Shown here in pieces: positions 8,012 to 13,894 of a DNA stretch of 44,364 bases (positions within the stretch are counted from its first letter, which is position 1; every line of letters starts with the position of its first letter). The notes beneath the pieces are model-generated. The model was not told where the DNA came from. It saw only the letters and a program-made list of their open reading frames with translations, and searched no databases. Location of the stretch: the NCBI GenBank assembly GCA_021845665.1, contig JAJZVO010000036.1, forward strand, positions 1-44,364, written 5' to 3'. The translations under genes and the position numbers were made by a program. This stretch comes from Bacteroidota bacterium. Its GTDB lineage: Bacteria; Bacteroidota; Ignavibacteria; Kryptoniales; JAKASW01.

Positions 8012-8820
8012 AAAACTATGTCGCTCAAATCATCCGTGGTGCCGTGACTCCGCTTCAGGCTAGGAACATTGTCAGGGAGTATTTGCAAGCAAGAATCCTT
8101 GGTGCCATGCAACGGTCGGGGGCGATGATACCGCTCTCCTTTCATGGTGGAACAGCATTGCGCTTTCTCTATTCCACTGGCCGCTACTCAGAAGACCTTG
8201 ACTTCACCCTGGAAAAGAACAAGGAGGAATATGACTTCCACAAGTACCTTAACAGCATCAGAAGCGAGCTGACAGCGGAAGGATATGATGTTGGATTCAA
8301 GGTGAGTGACAAAAAAATCGTCCATGCGGCTTTTGTTAACCTGCGTGGACTGTTATTTGAGCTCGGCGTCTCGCCACACAGGGATGAAACCCTTGCTATT
8401 AAGCTCGAAGTCAATACGAATCCACCCGAAGGCGCTGTACTGGCAACCACTGTCATTCGTCGCTATGTGATGCTCCAGCTTCAGCATCACGACAAAGCGT
8501 CCTTTCTCTCCGGAAAACTGCACGCCGTCCTTCAGCGATCTCATCTCAAAGGACGCGACCTTTACGATTTGCTTTGGTATCTGAGTGATCCCAATTGGCC
8601 TTCTCCCAATCTCATCTTACTGAACAATGCCCTGCGACAGACAGGGTGGTCGGGACCTGAATTGTCGGAAGATAATTGGCGCAGTTTAGTGCGGGAAAGA
8701 ATCGACACGATGAGCTGGCAGGCTGTTGTCGACGATGTCCGCCCCTTCCTCGACACGACAGCTGATGCACATTTGCTCACGAGAGAGAATCTGGATCGAT
8801 TGCTGTCTATAAACAGTTGA
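8008..8820 (+). CDS. abiEii: AbiEii-type nucleotidyltransferase toxin
   Basis: A 270-residue protein, close to the usual family length. The signature HGGTALRFLY..GRYSEDLDF runs over residues 46-66, with GG 47-48 and acidic residues D63 and D65. It continues with IKLEVNTNP (third acidic residue) and the helix LSGKLHAVLQRSHLKGRDLYDLLWYL with the conserved Lys and the KGRDLYDLLW block. Toxins of this group are cytosolic nucleotidyltransferases that modify tRNA or related targets. It is translationally coupled to the antitoxin gene and is a canonical member, unlike the longer 2593-3765 protein. A 31-bp direct repeat starts 41 bases beyond its stop. Confidence 0.9.
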   Translation: MKNYVAQIIRGAVTPLQARNIVREYLQARILGAMQRSGAMIPLSFHGGTALRFLYSTGRYSEDLDFTLEKNKEEYDFHKYLNSIRSELTAEGYDVGFKVSDKKIVHAAFVNLRGLLFELGVSPHRDETLAIKLEVNTNPPEGAVLATTVIRRYVMLQLQHHDKASFLSGKLHAVLQRSHLKGRDLYDLLWYLSDPNWPSPNLILLNNALRQTGWSGPELSEDNWRSLVRERIDTMSWQAVVDDVRPFLDTTADAHLLTRENLDRLLSINS

Positions 8821-8860
8821 AGGGTCACGGTTAATGCTGGATCAATCCCGTATGGTGGTA

Positions 8861-8891
8861 CACTCCATGCCCGTTATATGCCCGGTTGCGG
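8861..8891. repeat. 31-bp direct repeat, right copy
   Basis: Matches 4226-4256 in 29 of 31 positions and in the same orientation. The stretch between the copies (about 4.6 kb) contains exactly the TOTE gene and the AbiE pair. Beyond the block similarity fades to a few scattered matches. Confidence 0.8.
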
Positions 8892-9813
8892 GGAGAGAAG
8901 TCCCTATCGCTCACCTCTGACTCTTCCTCAACTAATCCCAAGCTCCACCCGGAAAATAACCACTGTTACTTTACTCGCTCACTCCTACCGGGTGAAGATC
9001 CTTCCAACAAAATGCAACGTGAGATCTTTGGCGCGGGATACCTTACTCTTTCAGGGAGTATCACAAAACGCGGACCTCCGTTGCGAATCATCGCGACTCA
9101 AGGATTTAATCTCCTTCCAGGGTGCTCCATCATTGGTCCTGTCGCCATCTACTCAGCTGATTCGGTTTCGATCCCCTCCGGTGTCAATCTCGTCAACACA
9201 GTTATTTTTTCACCCGCAAGCATTTCGCTTCGACGCGGTGCGAACGTAACTGCCCAACTCTTTTCACCCGTGATACGGTGCGAACCGAACTCTGTAGCGA
9301 ACTATCCCTCGCTATTTGTCTCTGTCAGTCTTTCTGACACTTCAGGTGTGGAGCAGCTCGTGGATATTGCCAGCAATGCGAAGGTATCGGGAGCGATTGT
9401 CTTGCGCGCTGGTCGTGGTATATCCTTGCGGGAGGCACTCATTATGTATCGATGCGATAAACTCTGCCGCTCTGTACTCGAGCAGTGACTCAGCCCTTGT
9501 CCTCGGGACAAGTTCAGGTGACACAACCACGTACAAGTTTTCTCAAAGCAACGTTTGGAGAGACGGCGTCTCTTTCCTGCCCTCGGATTCATCGGGCCAC
9601 GACATTGCAGGTGAAGCGGCCTTGCGTATTACGGCATTCATTGCCTCCTCACTGGATACGGCAACGGGACTTGGATTGCGGGCCAGGCAATGGTACATCC
9701 GCGTCAACGGCAGGCTGGGAGACTTGGCCGATTCATCCATCGTTCGGACGGTATCGATCTTGTCGTCAAGCGATCTGGTCCGGACAGATTTGGCGGAAAC
9801 TCCCACGCAGTGA
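8886..9813 (+). pseudogene. Frameshifted surface or secreted protein, unknown
   Basis: Two open frames appear to be parts of one gene. The first (8886-9488) reads as successive short beta strands rich in V, I, S, G and N (LTLSGSITKRG, SIIGPVAIYSADSVSIPSGVNLVNTVIFSPASISLRRGANVTAQLFSP), a pattern seen in beta-helical or bactofilin-like proteins. The second, in another frame (about 9430-9813), goes on with NSAALYSSSDSALVLGTSS..TYKFSQSNVWRDGVSFL. There is no ribosome binding site, and the frame changes near 9420-9480. No family is recognised. Given the decayed neighbours it is best read as a gene remnant. Confidence 0.4.
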
Positions 9814-10023
9814 GTTTGTGGACTCCTCGCTCCATCTCTTCTAAAGGGAGGAACGAGTTGGCCCACATAGCCACGATAGGTATGGGTGCCTTCAAGAGCC
9901 TGTGATCTGTGGCGCCCGGCAGTGGTGCTCTGTGACTCAGTTGGCGAAGCTATGCAGATTTGGAAAATGTTATAAATGGGAATTGTGAATTGAGCAAACA
10001 GCTTAACTTAGAATTGTTGTTAA
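9814..10023. other. No gene seen
   Basis: Only short frames without signals. The stretch joins the frameshifted gene to the first Rhs fragment and is probably debris of the same locus. Confidence 0.4.
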
Positions 10024-10226
10024 CAACACGTAGCAGCTCCAGCAGAACGCAATCATCACTGGACTGCAGACAGCAAAACGACGACGACTTCCTCGACAAT
10101 AAATTGCCCATATTCGGAGGATGGCACGTACCAGGTCGCGGTGAGGTACTGGGACAATGACGGCCAGGCGGGCAATGTGGTGGTGATGACGGTTACAATC
10201 GGTCCGGGCCCGACATATTATTATCT

Positions 10227-10251
10227 GTCGAAGATCCCGCGCTTCGCGGGA
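10227..10251. repeat. 25-nt palindromic insert, copy 1
   Basis: GTCGAAG followed by the hairpin TCCCGCG-CTT-CGCGGGA (10235-10251). Read through in the Rhs frame it adds SKIPRFAG in front of KDHLGSVR. A near copy (23 of 25) lies at 10554-10578. Confidence 0.7.
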
Positions 10252-10386
10252 AAAGACCACCTGGGAAGTGTGAGGATGACGATCGACGCAAAGGGTAACG
10301 TGGCCAGCTATGACAACTACTACCCGTTCGGCGAGATAATGCCCGGACTGAGCAGCAACACCGCCATTGCCGATGCAAAGTATAAA

Positions 10387-10440
10387 TTGAGGCATCAATA
10401 TTATGAAATATATGTTGCCGAAATCCATCTTCGAAGCGGA
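10387..10440. repeat. 54-nt in-frame insert in Rhs, copy 1
   Basis: Exactly 18 codons between Rhs residues YK and TSKE, read LRHQYYEIYVAEIHLRSG. The same-length, related insert occurs at the same Rhs codon position at 12440-12493; 38 of 54 bases match, including a 22-base identical block around the GTTGCC core. Confidence 0.75.
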
Positions 10441-10490
10441 CTCACCTCCAAGGAACTCTATTCAGAGACCGGCCTCTATTACGGAGTTTA

Positions 10491-10527
10491 TCCCGCCGGA
10501 GACCGCCAAAGGCGGCCTTTGGCGGGA
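10491..10527. repeat. Compound CCCGCC/GGCGGG palindrome in Rhs
   Basis: The outer arms TCCCGCC (10491-10497) and GGCGGGA (10521-10527) enclose an inner hairpin CCGCC-AAA-GGCGG-type (10503-10515). It splits the Rhs motif YYG/ARYY and causes the frameshift of this fragment. Confidence 0.7.
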
Positions 10528-10553
10528 GCGCCCGCTACTACAACGCCTGGGCC

Positions 10554-10578
10554 GTCGAAGATCCTGCGCTTCACGGGA
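10554..10578. repeat. 25-nt palindromic insert, copy 2
   Basis: Matches 10227-10251 in 23 of 25 bases; the two differences are C to T and G to A in the stem (TCCTGCG-CTT-CACGGGA). In the frame used by the Rhs tail it is read EDPALHG, a different frame from copy 1. Confidence 0.7.
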
Positions 10579-10700
10579 GCCGCTGGATGAGCGTAGACCC
10601 GCTGGCAAATAAGTACCCGGGGTGGATCCCGTCATAAAGGGCATCATTGACAATGAGCTTCGCTTGTGAATCGATTTGGGAATAGGTAATTTCATGAGAA

Positions 10701-11009
10701 ATGATGGCGGAAATTCGGCAGAAGATTTCTGCGGGCAAGTTCGAGTTTTCTAAACATGGCGTGGACCAGAGTATCATACGCAACATCGGAGTCGAAGAAA
10801 TCCGCGAAGCGGTTTCAACGGGAGAGATTATCGAAGATTATCCTGATGACAAATACGGGCCGAGCTGCCTGGTCTACGGAAGGACTAATCTTGGGAGACC
10901 GATTCATATCCACTGCAGCTATCCGGCAAGGGATTATTTGAAGATAATGACCGTATACGAACCCGACGCGGAATCATGGGAGGGTTTTAAAGCAAGGAAG
11001 AATGTATGA
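10701..11009 (+). CDS. DUF4258 protein, probable RNase-like toxin
   Basis: A 102-residue protein with the DUF4258 pattern: KFEFSKHGVDQSIIRNIGVEEIREAVSTGEIIEDYPDDKYGPSCLVYG near the N-terminus, then RPIHIHCSY and YLKIMTVYEPD. DUF4258 proteins share the fold of RelE/MqsR-type toxins and are normally followed by a YgiT-type antitoxin, as here (stop and start overlap in ATGA, 11006-11009). An adjacent second ATG at 10704 could also be used; the ribosome binding site is weak (GAGAA). The pair lies between two Rhs fragments, so it may be a toxin-antitoxin cassette that landed in a decaying Rhs locus. The family call is good; activity is inferred. Confidence 0.75.
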   Translation: MMAEIRQKISAGKFEFSKHGVDQSIIRNIGVEEIREAVSTGEIIEDYPDDKYGPSCLVYGRTNLGRPIHIHCSYPARDYLKIMTVYEPDAESWEGFKARKNV

Positions 11010-11233
11010 AAGCTTACGAGGAACATCTCGTGGATAAGCGTGTGACTTACACACTGGAGATCGAGGGCAAATTCTACGTTGTAGAGAATGTGCCTGCCAG
11101 GGTCAACGAAGAGACCGGTGAACAGTACTTCGCGCCATCGACTGTGGAGCAACTTCGCGAGAAGGTAAAGGGGCAACAGAAACCTGACAAGGTGATTGAA
11201 ACGCCCGTCTATATATTCGACGACTTGGCATGA
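11006..11233 (+). CDS. YgiT-like antitoxin lacking the zinc-finger cysteines
   Basis: A 75-residue protein starting inside the stop of the DUF4258 gene. The segment VTYTLEIEGKFYVVENVPARVNEETGEQYFAPSTVEQLREKV matches the core of YgiT-type zinc-finger antitoxins, in which the corresponding part reads VENVPARVC..CGE.YF. In this protein the second Cys pair is replaced (NEETGE), and the N-terminal Cys pair is also absent; no cysteine is left at all. The tail ends in KVIETPVYIFDDLA and carries no DNA-binding HTH. It probably still binds the toxin through the beta hairpin, but cannot coordinate zinc. Identification rests on the core motif and on its position. Confidence 0.65.
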   Translation: MKAYEEHLVDKRVTYTLEIEGKFYVVENVPARVNEETGEQYFAPSTVEQLREKVKGQQKPDKVIETPVYIFDDLA

Positions 11234-12071
11234 TGGTCCGCACTTGCCGCGTTTGACCTCCAAGGATCTCGACGCCGAAACCGGCCTGTACCACTTGGGC
11301 GTGAGGTCCTACGATCCGTGGAGCGGAAGATTCATTGGCGTCGACACGTTCGCAAGCGACAGCACGCTTGCTCCATGGTCGCCTTAACAGTATTCGTTCG
11401 ATAATCCCATCAGGTTCAAGGATCCTACAGGAAAGTGGCCGGGATTTGCAGCCAATCTTGCGAATGCTTTTACCAGCTGGATGTACAACGAGATTCACGG
11501 TGCCACCAGCACATTGTTTAGTGCAATGAAGGCCAACTACACAGCTAATTTTTCACCGTCGAATTCCGCGGCGACGAAGGCAGTATACGAAAGGGTGGGC
11601 CCAGTCGCAATGGCAACAGCGCCTTCTTCGATATCTGCGATGCAGCTGAACGTGTTTTCAGACTTCTCGTACGCAGAAGGTCTTGGGGCCGCCACGGGCG
11701 CAGGCGTTGCGATTACTGCCGGAGTTCTGTCGGCTGATCCACTGCTAGTGCCATTCCAACTAATTTTACCAAACAACGTGCAGGTAAAATTATCGTTGGA
11801 ATGAGCATCCCGCCCGCTTTTGGCGAGACCAAGTTAGCAAATGATAGTTGGATGGGCACTAGGTATAGGTGTAGCAGACGTGAAAGGGAGTTACCAGCTG
11901 TTCAATGACGTGAAATCAGGCTCCGGTACCTTGAATGTTCAAGTGACTAGTGGACTTGGCCTCACCTCTTATTTCACTAAGGTACCCATAGGTCCTCTCT
12001 ACGGCGGCGCGAATTGGGGTAGCGAACTGTTCCAGCACTTCGTTCCGCCACCAAAACCCTCAAACTTCTAG
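11230..12071 (+). pseudogene. Rhs C-terminal fragment 2 with toxin-like tail, nonsense and repeat insertion
   Basis: One frame carries LTSKDLDAETGLYHLGVRSYDPWSGRFIGVDTFA...APWSP, a stop TAA at 11385-11387, then QYSFDNPIRFKDPTGKWPGFAANLANAF. The expected sequence at the stop is WSPYQYS, so it looks like a Tyr codon changed to TAA. The tail is a variable Rhs tip with small hydrophobic stretches (GLGAATGAGVAITAGVL, VGWALGIGVADVKGSYQLFNDV) and no recognised toxin domain. Hairpin repeat copy B (11746-11830) sits inside this tip and brings stops at 11802 and about 11835, after which the same frame runs on to TAG 12069-12071. Confidence 0.65.
11746..11830. repeat. Double-hairpin dispersed repeat, copy B
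   Basis: Same flanks as copy A at 1143-1230. Arms CATTCCAACTAATTTTACC and GGTAAAATTATCGTTGGAATG pair over 19 bp with two bulged bases on the 3' arm, and the loop is 12 nt as in copy A. The second hairpin (ATCCCGCC..GGCGAGA) is imperfect. It interrupts the Rhs tip. Confidence 0.75.
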
Positions 12072-12083
12072 GAGCACCCTACA

Positions 12084-12359
12084 TTGGAACCTCAGGACAA
12101 GAAACTGTTGATCGGGTATATCATTGCATTTACGGAAGTTGGGATCACATTTGCAATGGTCTTCACGCTTTACCGTTTTGGTGGATACTCATTCATCGTC
12201 GGAGGAATACTGTTCTTTCTCCTGAGGTTATTCATTCCCGATGGGTTCCCAGAAACATCGTGGCTGTGGAGCTCGGACGTTCTGCGATCAAGAACTCTGC
12301 AGGGAGCCATCTTATTTGTCGCGGTTGGTTTACTGAGTCTGATCCTCCACGGATTTTAG
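12084..12359 (+). CDS. Small three-TM membrane protein, possible immunity protein
   Basis: A 91-residue protein beginning with TTG 12084, nine bases behind AGGAG (12070-12074) that overlaps the end of the Rhs fragment. Three hydrophobic segments are visible: LIGYIIAFTEVGITFAMVFTLY, FIVGGILFFLLRLFIP, and GAILFVAVGLLSLILHGF. No family is recognised. In Rhs loci the gene directly behind the toxin tip is usually the cognate immunity gene, and membrane immunity proteins are common, so that is the leading guess. The frame is intact although its presumed toxin partner is broken. Confidence 0.5.
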   Translation: MEPQDKKLLIGYIIAFTEVGITFAMVFTLYRFGGYSFIVGGILFFLLRLFIPDGFPETSWLWSSDVLRSRTLQGAILFVAVGLLSLILHGF

Positions 12360-12430
12360 GCCGATTCTTTTCTCTGAATCGAAAGTGACTTGCCAGACCA
12401 CTCGTTAGGAGGTGGCCTGCCAAGTGCGGC

Positions 12431-12577
12431 AGGTATAAATTGAGGCATCCATAAATGGAAATATATGTTGCCGAAATCCCGTCCTTGGCGGGATTCACAG
12501 GCAAGGAGCGTGATGTCGAAACGGGGTTGGACTATTTTGGCGCCCGGTACTACGATTACTACCGCTTGAATCATTAG
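12431..12577 (+). pseudogene. Rhs fragment 3 (FTGKERDVETGLDYFGARYYD)
   Basis: A short piece with the hallmark Rhs string: RYK, an 18-codon insert, then FTGKERDVETGLDYF and GARYYDYYRLNH before TAG 12575-12577. The insert carries a TAA, so the frame is dead. A GC palindrome (CCTGCC-aagtgc-GGCAGG) lies just in front, at about 12417-12434. No further Rhs sequence follows. Confidence 0.7.
12440..12493. repeat. 54-nt in-frame insert in Rhs, copy 2
   Basis: Eighteen codons between RYK and FTGKE, at the same Rhs position as 10387-10440. It is read LRHP-stop-MEIYVAEIPSLAG. The end forms a hairpin (ATCCCGTC-ctt-GGCGGGAT). Confidence 0.75.
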
Positions 12578-12914
12578 CTTATTTCTTGTCGGCACCTGGG
12601 TAGACGTCTTACGAGACGGTTGATTCAATAAACATGATTCTACGTGGACTGTGACTATTTAATAAGCCTCCTCACCTCCTCCCAAAGAATGCGCCCTGTG
12701 CTCGCAATCTTGAATTAAAGCGTGCCTACCTGGTCAAATATCTTCATTAGGTGCAGCGAGAATTATCTGGATTTGATTTCTCGTTTGGCTTTGGCGTATC
12801 GGTAGCCGGAAATTTGGAGTTTTCACCGAAGTCAGATAAGCACATTCCAACATCGAGCGAATTTTAGCCGCGTGAAACAATAGTACTGATTAAGCACACT
12901 GTAGGAATACCGGT
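12578..12914. other. No gene seen
   Basis: AT-rich stretch without a credible frame, tRNA or strong hairpin. It separates the Rhs debris from the small gene at 12915. Confidence 0.4.
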
Positions 12915-13163
12915 ATGAAAATTAAGAATTGGATCAAATACGAGCATGATGTTTACAGCGCATCCCTGGCCGACATCAGCTTCGAGCAGGATTCACTCGT
13001 TACTCAGGGCGGCCGGGCCAGATATGAAATCTCCATCGTCTCAGCCGATGCCAAGAGTTTCCTTGCCGAAGCCACTGCTGTCGTCGACTTCAACGGCGAC
13101 GGCCGATACAACGTGTGGTCTGTCGACCAGACTGGCGACATCGTGCAGAAAGTGCCGGACTGA
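12915..13163 (+). CDS. Small protein resembling the C-terminal half of a type IV pilin-like protein
   Basis: An 82-residue protein. AGGAA (12907-12911 region) precedes ATG 12915. The tail ATAVVDFNGDGRYNVWSVDQTGDIVQKVPD matches the last strand and loop of type IV pilin or pseudopilin-like proteins, in which a D-x-D-G-D-G/FNVW..D motif ends the globular head. The hydrophobic N-terminal pilin helix and prepilin cleavage site are absent, so this is either a truncated copy or a free head domain. Nearby sequence shows no upstream half. The assignment rests on the tail motif alone. Confidence 0.45.
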   Translation: MKIKNWIKYEHDVYSASLADISFEQDSLVTQGGRARYEISIVSADAKSFLAEATAVVDFNGDGRYNVWSVDQTGDIVQKVPD

Positions 13164-13196
13164 GAAAAGGTATGCGCCGTGCAAAAACAAGTAAGA

Positions 13197-13252
13197 AGTC
13201 ATTGCGAGGGGTCCGCCCGTAGATGAAATGGGCGGACGACGTGGCCATCCCC
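13197..13252. repeat. Dispersed palindrome of the GTCATTGCGAGG type
   Basis: GTCATTGCGAGGG (from 13198) leads into a perfect stem GTCCGCCC (13211-13218) / GGGCGGAC (13230-13237) with an 11-nt loop, followed by GACGTGGCCATCCCC. Palindromes opening with GTCATTGCGAGG and closing with GCAATCCC-like ends are widespread intergenic repeats in several bacterial phyla. It lies between the small pilin-like gene and the tRNA. Confidence 0.6.
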
Positions 13253-13720
13253 GCCATTTTTCCACTAACCTTGGGATCGCCACTCCCGATCTCGCTGACG
13301 CGTGGCCGGGATCGCGATGATAGGTACTCTTGGGACGGCCTCAAGGAGCTCTGTCATTGAATTTTCTTATTGAGATTCTGTTGTGCCTTTCGCTCGGTAG
13401 CTTCGCCAACGTCTGCATCTATGGGATTCCCGGGATCTCCGCCGATATTCCGCGAGCTGAGTCGAGCCTTGAAACCAGCGGTCTGTGTCGAGTATATTGG
13501 ACGTGATGCATGAGGGATTGATCGGAGGGCTCGATTCGCAAAGTCGTGTCCATATCCGACGGCGGTTGCGCCGGAGCATGCTGGATTTGCCTGAGAAGGG
13601 AAACATGGACAAGGTGACTCTTTCTTCCGATTATCTTCCGATGCCGAAAGACAAATTCGCATCGAAGAGCCCCTGCTGTAGGGTCACGAAGTCGAATCGA
13701 AATGAAGTGGGGGATTATTG
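13253..13720. other. No gene seen between the palindrome and tRNA-Lys
   Basis: Frames up to about 100 codons occur on both strands but have no signals and no recognisable product. This is the stretch next to the tRNA 3' end where an integration junction would be expected. No second copy of the tRNA 3' end was found in the window. Confidence 0.4.
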
Positions 13721-13793
13721 TGCATCACCGGGGACTCGAACCCCGAACCCACTGATTAAGAGTCAGTTGCTCTACCAATTGAGCTAGTGATGC
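13721..13793 (-). tRNA. tRNA-Lys (anticodon CUU)
   Basis: On the minus strand all four arms pair: acceptor GCATCAC/GTGATGC, D stem GCTC/GAGC with AATTGGTA loop, anticodon stem ACTGA/TCAGT with loop CTCTTAA giving anticodon CTT, and T stem CGGGG/CCCCG with loop TTCGAGT. The discriminator base is A (13721). CCA is not encoded. The 3' end points to the accessory region on the left. Confidence 0.95.
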
Positions 13794-13802
13794 AGGGCTT
13801 AC

Positions 13803-13831
13803 AATATAGTTTTCGGGAGGCGTAAAATCAA
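13803..13831 (-). promoter_or_regulatory. Sigma70-like promoter of tRNA-Lys
   Basis: On the minus strand TTGATT (13831-13826) and TATATT (13808-13803) are separated by exactly 17 bases. The -10 box ends 9 bases before the mature tRNA 5' end (13793). Confidence 0.6.
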
Positions 13832-13894
13832 TCTGAAAAAATCTTCTGTGCGTGTCCCAGAAGGATGGCATGGCAAACTTCAGAAAGGAATAGT

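Larger units (their letters stand above)
10024..10637 (+). pseudogene. Rhs/YD-repeat protein fragment 1, broken by palindromes
   Basis: The frame opens at 10024 after a stop. It first shows the end of a PKD-like domain (EDGTYQVAVRYWDNDG), then the Rhs core landmarks: KDHLGSVRMTIDAKGNVASYDNYYPFGE, AKYK, SKELYSETGLYYG, ARYYNA and RWMSVDPLANKYPG. Compared with the common Rhs pattern, extra pieces sit at 10227-10251, 10387-10440, about 10486-10529 and 10554-10578, and all but the second are plainly palindromic. The piece near 10490 is about 44 bases and shifts the frame, so the tail from ARYY on is read in another frame to TAA 10635-10637. No start, signal sequence or toxin tip is left. Rhs proteins are large surface or secreted toxin carriers. 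Confidence 0.7.

Noticed and set aside
4231-8920. Direct repeats as two homologous gene starts (both read MPVICPVA)
   Set aside because: No ribosome binding site at either; one frame ends after 17 codons and the other runs antisense into the helicase gene. Kept as DNA repeats, though a shared coding origin is not excluded.
1143-11830. Hairpin repeats as true integron attC sites
   Set aside because: The core boxes do not fit RYYYAAC/GTTRRRY (TTCCAAC and GTTGGAA or TTTGGAA), and no integrase gene is visible. Only a structural likeness remains.
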